From contig JAUIHT010000005.1 of the NCBI GenBank assembly GCA_030432235.1, positions 124,001-188,000 on the forward strand: DNA of 64,000 nt, in the 5' to 3' direction. The notes beneath the pieces are model-generated. The model searched no databases and was not told the origin of the DNA. It saw only the letters and a list, made by a program, of their open reading frames with translations. This document shows positions 47,998-56,362 of the stretch, in pieces (positions within the stretch are counted from its first letter, which is position 1; every line of letters begins with the position of its first letter). This DNA is from Verrucomicrobiia bacterium. GTDB lineage: Bacteria; Verrucomicrobiota; Verrucomicrobiia; Opitutales; Cerasicoccaceae. Position numbers and translations under genes: made by a program.

Positions 47998-48711
47998 ATG
48001 GACCGATATCGAGCACCCCGACTAAAGGAAATGGCTCTGGGCGAGCGGCCACAGGAACGGCTGGAGCGCGTTGGCGCGAAGGCTTTGTCGGACACCGAGC
48101 TGCTGGCCATGCTTCTGCGCAGCGGCAACCGTGAGCTCGACGTGCTGGGCCTGTCCTCCACCCTGCTCTCACGGGCGGGCTCCCTGGGCAAGCTGTTGAC
48201 CTGGCATGAGGCGGACTTCCGTGCCATCCATGGTATCGGGCACGTCAAAGCCCTTCAGCTGCTGGCCGTCATGGAAATGGCCCGTCGCATCATTAGCCAG
48301 AGCTTCCCGGTGGACGTACTTCTGGATTCGGCGGAGGCCGTCTATCGTCACCTTGCACCCCACGTGGCCGGATTGGCGGTGGAGAAATTCTGGGTCTTGT
48401 GCCTGAATCGTAAAAACCGTCTCCTGCGCTTGGTGGAGGTTAGCTCCGGGACGGCCACGGCCAGCCTGGTGCATCCGCGAGAAGCGTTCCGGGAGGCCAT
48501 TCAGGCAGGCGCCAGCGCGGTGATCGCCGCCCACAACCACCCCAGCGGAGACCCGACACCGAGCCAGGCCGACATCCGTGCCACGCGGCAATTGAAAGAG
48601 GCATCACGGGTGGTGGACATTGAGTTGCTCGACCACGTAATTCTAGGATCCCCCAGTGCCGATCCGGCCGGTTGTGGCTATTATAGTTTTTGCGACGCGG
48701 GCTTATTGTGA
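47998..48711 (+). CDS. radC: RadC family JAMM protein
   Basis: 237 residues from ATG 47998 (an upstream ATG at 47983 adds five). The N-terminus is a helix-hairpin-helix region ('LLTWHEADFRAIHGIGHVKA'). The C-terminal metalloprotease-like domain has the JAMM motif 'HNHPSGDPTPSQAD'. Originally linked to recombinational repair, RadC has no settled activity. The intergenic stretch before it is very A/T-rich. Confidence 0.93.
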   Translation: MDRYRAPRLKEMALGERPQERLERVGAKALSDTELLAMLLRSGNRELDVLGLSSTLLSRAGSLGKLLTWHEADFRAIHGIGHVKALQLLAVMEMARRIISQSFPVDVLLDSAEAVYRHLAPHVAGLAVEKFWVLCLNRKNRLLRLVEVSSGTATASLVHPREAFREAIQAGASAVIAAHNHPSGDPTPSQADIRATRQLKEASRVVDIELLDHVILGSPSADPAGCGYYSFCDAGLL

Positions 48712-48849
48712 TTAGGCACAATCCCCTTATAAGCTATTCAAATATATCGGGTAAGTTGCTCTTAAACAAGGCGATAAGAAGTTTTTACTTTACAGCATTG
48801 CTAAAGTGTGAATTTCTAATCCTCTACCCAAATTTAAGTAGCTTACCCC

Positions 48850-49125
48850 ATGAGTGAAATTCTACAATTCTTACCCTTCCTGTTTAGCTGTACCCTCTTT
48901 TTTGTATTCCTGACCCTGGGCCTGGGATTACTGATAACCAGCCGGGACACAGTTCTGGAGCGCTTTGGTCAACTGTACTTTAATCTGACCAATCGCTCCT
49001 ACGAAGAAGACAACGACATCAGTGAGTCCGTGGTGATATCCATTTCCCGGGCTATGGGCGGCATATGCCTGACCCTTTCCGCACTGGGCGCCTGGATGAT
49101 TGTCGCGCGCTTTTTCGAAGCCTAG
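48850..49125 (+). CDS. small two-span membrane protein, unknown
   Basis: 91 residues. Two hydrophobic helices (FLFSCTLFFVFLTLGLGLLI at ~9-28 and a second, ICLTLSALGAWMIVARFF, at the C-terminus) flank a polar stretch (LTNRSYEEDNDISESVV). No family recognised. The last four bases overlap the convergent peroxiredoxin gene. Confidence 0.55.
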   Translation: MSEILQFLPFLFSCTLFFVFLTLGLGLLITSRDTVLERFGQLYFNLTNRSYEEDNDISESVVISISRAMGGICLTLSALGAWMIVARFFEA

Positions 49126-49643
49126 TCTGTCTTGCGCTCGTCGAGCACGGTCAGGACATCCGCTGCCTGCTTGGCGGTAGAGGCCGAAGTATCCCGCCAA
49201 ATGACTTTGCCGTCTTCGATGAGGAAGGCCTGCCGACTGGCAAAACGACCGCGACGCGGTACCCCGAATGCCTCGACCAGCTTGCCATCGGAATCAGCCA
49301 GCAAGGTGAAAGGAAGGTGGTACTTTTCTTTGAACTCCTTTTGCTCGGCAGGCGTATCCATACTCACGCCGTAGATGAGGACGCCACGGTCCTGTAGCTC
49401 CTCATAAGAATCCCGCAGACTGCAGGCCTGGGCGGTGCAGCCCGGCGTATCGGCCTTGGGGTAAAAATAAATCAGCACCAAGCCGGATTCGTAGGCCTTG
49501 CCCAAGTCGACGGAATTGCCGTCCTGATCCGGCACCGTAACGGTGGGTGCGGCGACACCGACCTCAATGGGCTCGCCACTGACAGAGTTAACCAGAGCTG
49601 TGCCGACACCGGCAGCGACAGTAAAGAGCGTTTTCAGGTTCAT
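49122..49643 (-). CDS. exported peroxiredoxin (Bcp/PrxQ type)
   Basis: 173 residues. An N-terminal signal peptide (MNLKTLFTVAAGVGTALVNSVSG) precedes a thioredoxin fold with 'YFYPKADTPGCTAQACSLRD': peroxidatic Cys in TPGCT and a second Cys five residues on, the C-x4-C arrangement of PrxQ. It reduces peroxides and is placed outside the cytoplasm, which is less usual for Bcp. 'GREVTWRDT'-like tail replaced by 'VIWRDTSASTAKQA'. Confidence 0.88.
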   Translation of the reverse strand: MNLKTLFTVAAGVGTALVNSVSGEPIEVGVAAPTVTVPDQDGNSVDLGKAYESGLVLIYFYPKADTPGCTAQACSLRDSYEELQDRGVLIYGVSMDTPAEQKEFKEKYHLPFTLLADSDGKLVEAFGVPRRGRFASRQAFLIEDGKVIWRDTSASTAKQAADVLTVLDERKTD

Positions 49644-49716
49644 GTGCGCAGACTAGCCAGAAACGCCTGACAGGCAAGTGCGGTCGATATATTTTTCGCC
49701 GATTTCGAAAGACATG

Positions 49717-50043
49717 CTAATCCATGGCCAGAACCATGGCCAGGGTCGCTGCGGCACTGAAAAGAATCAGGAAACCGAAAGCCACACCCAGGTCGACCAG
49801 CGAGACATCCCGACTGCGCTGAAACTTTTTCACAAAATTCTCCTTTTTGACCTTGGTCTTGGGGCCGGCCACCTTCTCGCGCAACCCTAACAAGCCGTTG
49901 GGTTTCCCTGGCGAACGCGTCTGACGTGGCACCCGGGCCCGGCGAGCCGGCGCCTTCTTGCCGGGCGCTTCGCAGACTTCGTGCTTGTACAGGGAAACGC
50001 AATTGAGGGCGTTCAGGTTCGGCTTGAGTTCTTTGCTGGTCAT
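49717..50043 (-). CDS. hypothetical protein, basic with C-terminal membrane helix
   Basis: 108 residues. A basic, Ala/Pro/Arg-rich middle (PGKKAPARRARVPRQTRSPG) precedes a C-terminal membrane helix (LVDLGVAFGFLILFSAAATL and on). The arrangement resembles small tail-anchored proteins. No family recognised. The start ATG at 50043 has no Shine-Dalgarno. Confidence 0.45.
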   Translation of the reverse strand: MTSKELKPNLNALNCVSLYKHEVCEAPGKKAPARRARVPRQTRSPGKPNGLLGLREKVAGPKTKVKKENFVKKFQRSRDVSLVDLGVAFGFLILFSAAATLAMVLAMD

Positions 50044-50249
50044 TTACCTACATAGTGGGTCAAGGCACCTGCTCAAGCAAGCTTTTCGAGCCAAAAAAGA
50101 TTACCTAACCCTATGGTATGCAAGTGACTAGGGATTTTTAAAAAACTGGGCCATGCACCCCGGAGGCACCCCCCGCAAGCCCCCAGAGGCAGCAGTCGGG
50201 CGATGCCTGATATTCCCTCGGGGGAAACCTGTAGAAACCGGGAAGTAAG

Positions 50250-51743
50250 TCACCCCCGGTCCGCGTCAGGCCCCAGTTTATCGAGGAAAGCGCGTAACTC
50301 CCGGGCGAGCTTGGAGCCGATGCCCTCGACGGCGGTCAGTTCGCCCTCCCCGGCCTGTTTGAGTCGCTCCAGGCTGCCAAAGTGCTCCAGGATCGCCTTG
50401 CGACGGACCGGTCCCAGGCCCGAAAAGTCGTCGAGTACGGACTCGCGGATTTTCTTGCTGCGCAGTTCCGCATTGAAGCTGTTGGCAAACCGGTGAGCCT
50501 CGTCGCGCAGACGCTGGAGCAAGCGCAGGCCGGGGTCGTGACGCGGCAGAACAAGCTCACGCCCATCCGGGAAGACCACCGTCTCCTCGCGTTTGGCCAG
50601 GCCAATGAGTGGCGGCGGGGTCAGGTCCAGGACCAGAAAAGCCTTCTGGGCTGCGTGAACCTGCCCCAGCCCACCGTCGATGACAATCAAGCCGGGAAAA
50701 TCCCTGCCCTCTTCCGCCAGGCGACGGTAACGGCGGCCCACCACTTCCTCCATGGCGCGAAAGTCGTCATTGCCCTCGAAGCTGCGAATCTTGAAGCGGC
50801 GGTAACCGGCTCGCTCCGGCCTGCCGTCGACAAAGCGCACCATCGAGGCGACGCTGAAGCTGCCAGAGATATGCGAGATGTCGAAGCACTCCATGGCCTG
50901 TGGTGGATCGGGCAGTTCAAGGGACTCGGCCAAAGATTGCAGCGCATGCGTGTCCGCCTCGGTCATGACCTTGGGCACACGCGTGTAGCGCCGGGCGGGC
51001 TTGATAGTTTGCTCCAGGGCCCGGATGATGTCGCGCAGCTCCGCGGCACGTTCGTAACGCTTGTCCGCGGCGGCCTGCTCCATGGAGGTTTTCAGGTCGG
51101 CCAGCCATTCGCGGGACTTGCCTTCGAGAAAAACACAGGCCTCCTCGACGCGTTGCCGGTACTCCTCGGTGGTAACCTCTTCGGTCTGGCCGTAAATCTC
51201 GGCCCGTGCATCACCGTAGAGCCGCCAGCGCCCGGGAGCAATTTCATCAGGCTTGGCGTCGCCGAGCAGGATGCCGAACTGCCGCCGCATCTCCGCCAGG
51301 GTGCGCCGCAGCAGGCCGGAGTGCGCGAAGGGACCGAAGTAACGGGACTTGTCCTCGGTGCGGTTACGGGTCAGTCGGAAACGCGGCAACGTGTTTTGCA
51401 TATCCACGCGCACGAGCAGGAACTGTTTGTTGTCGGTAAAATCGGTGTTGTAGCGGGGCCGGTACTCCTTGATCAGTTTGCCTTCCAGCAAAAGCGCTTC
51501 GGCCTCCGAACGCACCTCAATGGTCTCGACATCGTGGATGAGGTCCAGCATGGCGGCGACCTTGGGCTGGGCGATCTGCAGCTTGCGCGAGGGCTGGAAG
51601 TAAGTCGTGACGCGCTTCTTGAGGTCCTTGGCCTTACCCACGTACAGGACGCCCCCGAAGCGGTCCTTCATCAGGTACACGCCGGGCTTGTGCGTGATGC
51701 GACGCACTTTTTCCTTCAGCTTCGACTTGGGGTCACTGGCCAT
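50250..51743 (-). CDS. uvrC: UvrC excinuclease subunit, short form
   Basis: 497 residues versus ~600 in E. coli. UvrC makes the two incisions of nucleotide excision repair. Present: GIY-YIG ('PGVYLMKD' and 'VLYVGKAKDLKKRV'), UVR domain (~215-245, 'AAADKRYERAAELRDIIRAL'), RNase H-like endonuclease ('MECFDISHISG', 'LIVIDGGLGQVHAA', 'HRFANSFN') and C-terminal helix-hairpin-helix. Missing: most of the ~100-residue linker between UVR and the RNase H domain. Both nuclease centres look intact, so it is probably functional but compact. Confidence 0.92.
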   Translation of the reverse strand: MASDPKSKLKEKVRRITHKPGVYLMKDRFGGVLYVGKAKDLKKRVTTYFQPSRKLQIAQPKVAAMLDLIHDVETIEVRSEAEALLLEGKLIKEYRPRYNTDFTDNKQFLLVRVDMQNTLPRFRLTRNRTEDKSRYFGPFAHSGLLRRTLAEMRRQFGILLGDAKPDEIAPGRWRLYGDARAEIYGQTEEVTTEEYRQRVEEACVFLEGKSREWLADLKTSMEQAAADKRYERAAELRDIIRALEQTIKPARRYTRVPKVMTEADTHALQSLAESLELPDPPQAMECFDISHISGSFSVASMVRFVDGRPERAGYRRFKIRSFEGNDDFRAMEEVVGRRYRRLAEEGRDFPGLIVIDGGLGQVHAAQKAFLVLDLTPPPLIGLAKREETVVFPDGRELVLPRHDPGLRLLQRLRDEAHRFANSFNAELRSKKIRESVLDDFSGLGPVRRKAILEHFGSLERLKQAGEGELTAVEGIGSKLARELRAFLDKLGPDADRG

Positions 51744-51756
51744 AAATACGAGTGAT

Positions 51757-51837
51757 CAAAACAGAAAGATCGGGAAGGACGGGGAGAAAAGCAAATCAAC
51801 CCGAACTCCTTTCCATTCTTCCCGATCTTCCTGTTAA
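51757..51837. repeat. imperfect inverted repeat between dusB and uvrC
   Basis: AACAGAAAGATCGGGAAG (from 51759) pairs with CTTCCCGATCTTCCTGTT (to about 51836) with one mismatch around a ~45-nt middle. The right arm overlaps the end of dusB, so on the minus strand it follows the dusB stop directly and could act as terminator. Purine-rich left arm as in the other AAAG-type repeats. Confidence 0.65.
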
Positions 51838-52826
51838 AAAGCTGCGGATTTCTGGTTTTCTATTTGTGCCACGGCGAGCGCTTTTAAGTCGTCCATGGAA
51901 ACGATGGTGTCGAGGGCAGCGCGGACCTTGCGGCTGCCGGTCATATCCTTGGTCAGGGCTTTGAGCTTGGCGCGCATCCAGCGGATGTCGTCCGGGGTCT
52001 TGTGGGCATACTGGGTGGTCAAAAGGAGTTCAGCAAAGCGCAGGATGGTGGCCCAACGCACTTCCGGAGTTGGCTTGGTCGGGATTTCCCCGGTGGCCAG
52101 ATAGTGTTTGATTTCGGAAAAGAGCCAGGGATAGCCCAAGGCTGCGCGACCGATCATCAGGCCCCGCACGGGTGATTCACGCCTGAGGCGCACGACATCT
52201 CTCACTCCGGAGACATCGCCGTTGCCGATGACGGGGATGTCCAATTGTGCGGCCACCGAATCTATGACGGCCCAATCGGCTTGCCCGGAGTAGCCCTGCT
52301 CCTTGGTACGGCCATGGATGGCCAGGGCCTGTGCGCCTGCCGCCTGCACGGCCTGGCCGACATCCGTGGCCACAATGCTGTCGGCATCCCAGCCGATGCG
52401 GATTTTGACCGTCACCGGGGTCTCAGGGACGGCCCGCACCACGGCTCCGGTGATATCAGCCAGGCGTTGAGGGTCGCGCAGGAGGGAAGAGCCTGCCAGT
52501 TGGTCGGTGACCTTGTCCGCGGGGCACCCGCAGTTGATATCGATGAAGTCCGGGCGCAGGCGCTGCTCGACCCGCCGGGCAGCCTCGGCCATTTTTTCCC
52601 GGTTGGAACCAAAAATCTGCACCCCCATGGGACGCTGCTCCTCGGTAAAGTCCAGCGTGCGCCAAGCGTGTTCCCCCGAGAGCAACCCGTCGGCCATGAC
52701 GAACTCCGTCACCATGACATCTGCCCCCTGCTCTTTGCAGAGTTGACGAAAGGCCCGGTCGGTGAAGCGGGCCATGGGCGCGAGATAAAGCGGGTACGCG
52801 CCGTTCTGGAACCAGGGAAGCATCAC
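51834..52826 (-). CDS. tRNA-dihydrouridine synthase
   Basis: 330 residues, DusA/B family. 'YLAPMARFTDRAFRQL' (FMN site), 'MVTEFVMADGLLS', 'FIDINCGCPADKVT' with the catalytic Cys, and 'IPVIGNGDVSGVRD' near the C-terminal half. It reduces uridine in tRNA loops using FMN and NADPH. The paralogue (DusA/B/C) cannot be fixed by eye; the 330-residue length and 'VTEFVMADGL' fit DusB-like enzymes. Confidence 0.92.
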   Translation of the reverse strand: MMLPWFQNGAYPLYLAPMARFTDRAFRQLCKEQGADVMVTEFVMADGLLSGEHAWRTLDFTEEQRPMGVQIFGSNREKMAEAARRVEQRLRPDFIDINCGCPADKVTDQLAGSSLLRDPQRLADITGAVVRAVPETPVTVKIRIGWDADSIVATDVGQAVQAAGAQALAIHGRTKEQGYSGQADWAVIDSVAAQLDIPVIGNGDVSGVRDVVRLRRESPVRGLMIGRAALGYPWLFSEIKHYLATGEIPTKPTPEVRWATILRFAELLLTTQYAHKTPDDIRWMRAKLKALTKDMTGSRKVRAALDTIVSMDDLKALAVAQIENQKSAAF

Positions 52827-53275
52827 GATAAGCTAAAAGCCGAAAGACTAAAGTCGAAAGCTAAAAGCAGCGTGCCGCCGCGGTCATTGACTGTCGGCTG
52901 CGCAAAGAAGCAAACGGTTTTTCCTGTCCCGTTTAAGTTTTGGCACAAACCCCGTAACACGCTCCTGGGTGCTACGGGCAGGCAGGCAGATGACTCCATG
53001 CGCTCGCATTCTTCACCTTGGCTAAGGCGGCACAGGCCGTTTCTTTTTTGTCGGATTCATTCACGCATTGTATCACGTAAAACCAATAATTCAAGGAAAA
53101 GTTTGGCCCTATTCGTAAAGCCGTTTGGGACGTTCTCAGCCTGTCCCGTTAGCCGCCGCAGAGCGGCTAGCCAACCGAAACCTTGCTCCCTACGACCTGA
53201 GATTGCCCGTAGAAAACCTTGCAGGATTTCTCGCAATCTCTACGGTCGAGGGGGAACTCGGCATTCTGAGAAAAA
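52827..53275. other. intergenic region without a gene, several hairpins
   Basis: 449 bases without a convincing ORF. The start (52827-52870) holds AAAGC/GAAAGACTAAAG repeats like those near rpsO. Later, AGCCGC-n-GCGGCT pairs near 53153-53170, and GAGATTGC pairs with GCAATCTC (53200-53245) extended by CGACC/GGTCG. A stretch of 53140-53265 could be a structured RNA or a degenerate repeat; no known RNA was recognised. Confidence 0.3.
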
Positions 53276-53674
53276 ATGAAACTCACTGAAAAAGAAATCA
53301 AAGCACTTCGAAAGCTCCAGAAGTATGAACGGCAGTTTCACAAGATGCGTTATTTCTTTTTGGCCCTTTGTGTCCTAATGGTCGGCCTTGGTCTTTACAC
53401 TGGCAATCTACTGGTGAGCATACCCGAAAAATTCGAAGGAAAAATCGAATTGCAGGCACTGTTATATTCGACGGCGATGCCACAGTTTTATTTCTTCTGC
53501 GGTATGACTGGTTTCATTATTGGAATCACCATTAACAATTGGATTGGAGACCCAAATCGAATTCTACTAGTCGGGCTAGTCGAAAGACTTGAAAAGGAGT
53601 CAGAACAAGTCGATGCAGCGAATGCGAGTAACGCCGCCAGTGATAATCTAAATCAGTCGGCTCTTATCCGCTGA
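53276..53674 (+). CDS. hypothetical membrane protein
   Basis: 132 residues with two transmembrane helices (YFFLALCVLMVGLGLYTGNLL and a second, FYFFCGMTGFIIGITINNW), a charged N-terminus (KEIKALRKLQKYERQFHKM) and a Glu/Asn/Ala-rich tail. No family recognised. It stands isolated between the hairpin-rich gap to its left and a repeat cluster to its right, and may be a relic of an insertion. Confidence 0.5.
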   Translation: MKLTEKEIKALRKLQKYERQFHKMRYFFLALCVLMVGLGLYTGNLLVSIPEKFEGKIELQALLYSTAMPQFYFFCGMTGFIIGITINNWIGDPNRILLVGLVERLEKESEQVDAANASNAASDNLNQSALIR

Positions 53675-53682
53675 TCTCGACG

Positions 53683-53845
53683 TTAAGGCCGCCTTCGGCG
53701 GCCTTAAAGGGCCGTAATAATCCATGTTTATGTTGGCCCTTCAGGCCTTACCGACTGAGGCATCCCTGCCCAGGGCGTTGCCCTGGGCTGTTATAGAACG
53801 CGCCGTTGGCGCTTGATGAATGTCCGCCACAAGGCGGTGCTGGCA
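53683..53845. repeat. cluster of palindromic hairpins
   Basis: Begins with a perfect 11-bp stem TTAAGGCCGCC/GGCGGCCTTAA (53683-53707), then hairpins CCCAGGGCGTTGCCCTGGG, GCGCCGTTGGCGC and CCGCCACAAGGCGG in quick succession. The arrangement with 'GCGTTGCCCTGGGC' resembles palindromic repeat elements scattered in Verrucomicrobiota, Planctomycetota and related genomes. The first hairpin may terminate the gene before it. No ORF. Confidence 0.6.
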
Positions 53846-54015
53846 ACGTCGGCTATCCCAGAGGCCGTTCTGTGTGTTTTGTGCCTTTTTGTGGCTAAAA
53901 TATATTTCCAAAAGGGCTAACCTAACAGCACACTAGTGTCACCGAACCCACCGCCGCCTCCCTCAGTGCTTGTTCTTGACCTGAGACTCGTTCCCGGTTT
54001 GGGTAAGGGTTGATT

Positions 54016-54888
54016 ATGGAAGTCATTAGAGCAAAAAGTGCCGGTTTCTGCTGGGGTGTGGAGCGTGCGATTGACATCGCGGCCAAGTTCGCCTCCGAGG
54101 GCAAGCGTCCCGTCTACACGGACGGCCCCCTCATCCACAATAAGCAGATGATGGAGCGCCTCGAGGCCACGGGCATCAAGGAAGTGGGCGACTACCAAAG
54201 CACGACCGAGGTCCAAGTGACCGACGAAGACCGCGCCAACGGCGTCCTCGTGGTGCGTGCGCACGGCATTTCCCCGGAACGTCGCGGCTACCTGAAAGAC
54301 CTCGGGATGGAGTTCAAGGACGCCACCTGCCCGGACGTCGGCATCATCGCCGGTAAGATCAAGATGCACTCCCGCAAGGGCTTCAGCACCGTTATTTTTG
54401 GCGACCCCAAGCACCCGGAGGTCATGGGCCTGATGGGCTACACGGAAAACCGTGGCCACGTCATCAAGAACGAAGAGGACATCCGCGGGCTGCCGGACCT
54501 GGGTGAAAAGGTTTGCATGGTTTCCCAGTCCACCATGTTCACCGACGAATTTTGGCGCCTCTCCGAAATCCTGATGGAAAGCTATCCGGACGCCCTGGTC
54601 TTCGACACCATCTGCGGAGCAACCAAGGAGCGCCAGAGCGACATCCATGTGCTCAAGGACGCCGGTGCCGAGGCTATCGTGGTTGTCGGCGGCCGCCATT
54701 CGGCCAACACCCGCAAGCTCGCCGCCTTGGTGGAAAAAGAGCACCTGCCGGCCTATCATGTGGAAACGGCCGCGGAGCTGGATTTCGACCACCTCAAGTC
54801 CCGCTACGTCAAGGTCGGCGTGACCGCCGGTGCCTCGACGCCGGAGTTTCTCATCCAGGAAGTGGTCGAGAAACTTCAGGAAATCTAA
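54016..54888 (+). CDS. ispH: 4-hydroxy-3-methylbut-2-enyl diphosphate reductase
   Basis: 290 residues from ATG 54016. The three [4Fe-4S] cysteines are in 'SAGFCWGVERAID', 'DATCPDVG' and 'DTICGATKERQ'. 'GDPKHPEVMGLMGY' and 'VTAGASTPE' are further signatures. Last step of the non-mevalonate isoprenoid pathway. The long opposing frame (53917-54792) is a shadow. The preceding ~130 bases, after the hairpin cluster, hold no gene. Confidence 0.96.
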   Translation: MEVIRAKSAGFCWGVERAIDIAAKFASEGKRPVYTDGPLIHNKQMMERLEATGIKEVGDYQSTTEVQVTDEDRANGVLVVRAHGISPERRGYLKDLGMEFKDATCPDVGIIAGKIKMHSRKGFSTVIFGDPKHPEVMGLMGYTENRGHVIKNEEDIRGLPDLGEKVCMVSQSTMFTDEFWRLSEILMESYPDALVFDTICGATKERQSDIHVLKDAGAEAIVVVGGRHSANTRKLAALVEKEHLPAYHVETAAELDFDHLKSRYVKVGVTAGASTPEFLIQEVVEKLQEI

Positions 54889-54960
54889 TCTTTCGCGGTA
54901 AGTTCACCGAGTTGATTTGCCTTTTTCCGGGTCTGTGTTTTGCTCTGCCCAGAATTTGTC

Positions 54961-56355
54961 ATGTTCGACTTGAAGGACATCGTTACCACTCGCCAGGGCG
55001 AGAACTACGAACTGCACGAGGCCCACGTGAACCGCACGCTGGTCAAGGTGCTGCGGACCATTGGCTTCGACAAGGTCTATGCCCGGGCCGAGGGCGCCTA
55101 CCTGTACGACATGGACGGGCGCGACTACCTCGACTTCCTCAGCGGCTACGGCGTGTACAACATGGGGCGCAACCACCCCGCGATCAAGAAAGCCGTGCAG
55201 GACGTGTTGGACCTGGAGCTGCCCAACATGGTGCAGATGGACTGCGCGTTACTCAGCGGGCTTCTGGCCGAGCGGATCTGCGAGGTCACCCCACCCCACC
55301 TCGACGCGGTCTTTTTCTGCAACAGCGGCACGGAGTCGATTGAAGGCGCGCTGAAGTTCGCCCGCGCCGCCACCGGCCGCAACCGCATCCTGACCCTTTC
55401 CGGCAGCTATCACGGGCTGACTTATGGTGCCCTTTCCGCCACCAACAACGGCCACTTTCAGGAGGGCTTCGGAAAGCTCCTGCCCGGCGTTGAGCCGGTG
55501 CCCTTTGGAGACTTGAATGCGCTTGAGGCTGGGCTCAAAGCTGGCGATGTGGCGGCATTCCTGGCCGAGCCCATCCAGGGCAAAGGCGTCCATATCCCGG
55601 AGCCGGACTACTTTCCAAAGGCCCAGGCACTTTGTCGCAAGCACGGCGCGCTTTTCATCATGGATGAGGTGCAGACCGGGCTCGGGCGCACGGGCAAGCT
55701 TTTCGCCTTCGAGCATTGGGGGCTGGAGCCGGACATCATCACGCTGGCCAAAGCGCTCAGCGGTGGCTATGCGCCCTGTGCCGCCATCGTTACCCGGCGA
55801 AGCATCCACCAGGCCCTCTTTTCCCGGCTGGACCGCTGTGTGGTCCATTCCACGACTTTTGGCCGCAACAATCTGGCCATGGCCTGCGGTCTGGCTTCGC
55901 TGCATGTTCTCGAAGAGGAAAAGCTGGTCGAAAACAGCGCCCGCCGCGGTTGGGAGTTGCTCACCGGCCTGCAAAAGCTCCAGGAAAAGCACGAGCTGAT
56001 CAAGGAAGTGCGCGGGCGCGGCTGCATGATCGCCATTGAGTTTCACCAGCCCAGCTCACTCAAACTCAAGATGGCCTGGAAGGCCATCCACGCCGTGGAC
56101 AAGGGCCTCTTCGCGCAGATGGTGGTCAGCTCGTTGCTGTCCAAGCACCGGATTCTCAGTCACGTGGCGGGCCACAACATGGACGTGGTAAAAATCCTGC
56201 CGCCCCTGATGATTGGCGACCGCGAGGTCGGGCGCTTTATCGAGGCCTTCGATGACATTCTAACGGACTGCCAGCGTTTCCCCGGCCCCCTGTGGGACTT
56301 CGGCGCGAACCTGGTGAAAACCGCCATGAGCCAGCGCAAGGCGACACCGGCGTAA
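54961..56355 (+). CDS. PLP-dependent class III aminotransferase
   Basis: 464 residues from ATG 54961. 'FLSGYGVYNMGRNHP', 'SGTESIEGALKFARAATGR', 'SYHGLTYGALSAT', 'LFIMDEVQTGLGRTG' and 'ITLAKALSGGYAPCAAIV' (PLP lysine in AKALSGG) are class III transaminase motifs, close to the acetylornithine/4-aminobutyrate/putrescine group. Substrate not determined. Starts 72 bases after ispH on the same strand. Confidence 0.9.
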   Translation: MFDLKDIVTTRQGENYELHEAHVNRTLVKVLRTIGFDKVYARAEGAYLYDMDGRDYLDFLSGYGVYNMGRNHPAIKKAVQDVLDLELPNMVQMDCALLSGLLAERICEVTPPHLDAVFFCNSGTESIEGALKFARAATGRNRILTLSGSYHGLTYGALSATNNGHFQEGFGKLLPGVEPVPFGDLNALEAGLKAGDVAAFLAEPIQGKGVHIPEPDYFPKAQALCRKHGALFIMDEVQTGLGRTGKLFAFEHWGLEPDIITLAKALSGGYAPCAAIVTRRSIHQALFSRLDRCVVHSTTFGRNNLAMACGLASLHVLEEEKLVENSARRGWELLTGLQKLQEKHELIKEVRGRGCMIAIEFHQPSSLKLKMAWKAIHAVDKGLFAQMVVSSLLSKHRILSHVAGHNMDVVKILPPLMIGDREVGRFIEAFDDILTDCQRFPGPLWDFGANLVKTAMSQRKATPA

Positions 56356-56362
56356 GGCCTGA

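Noticed and set aside
50146-50249. small RNA (such as SRP RNA) in the gap before uvrC's 3' end
   Set aside because: GC-rich and partly self-complementary, but the conserved SRP RNA tetraloop region and other known RNA signatures are absent.
50382-51755. 457-codon open frame antisense to uvrC
   Set aside because: It lies wholly over a gene with intact UvrC motifs; the high G+C third position of uvrC leaves the opposite frame open. Its translation has no recognisable motif.
53196-53212. TPP riboswitch
   Set aside because: Only the short CTGAGA-like string is present; the rest of the consensus is missing and the downstream gene is unrelated to thiamine.
53917-54792. 291-codon frame opposite ispH
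   Set aside because: ispH has all three cluster cysteines; the opposite frame has none of a protein's usual features.
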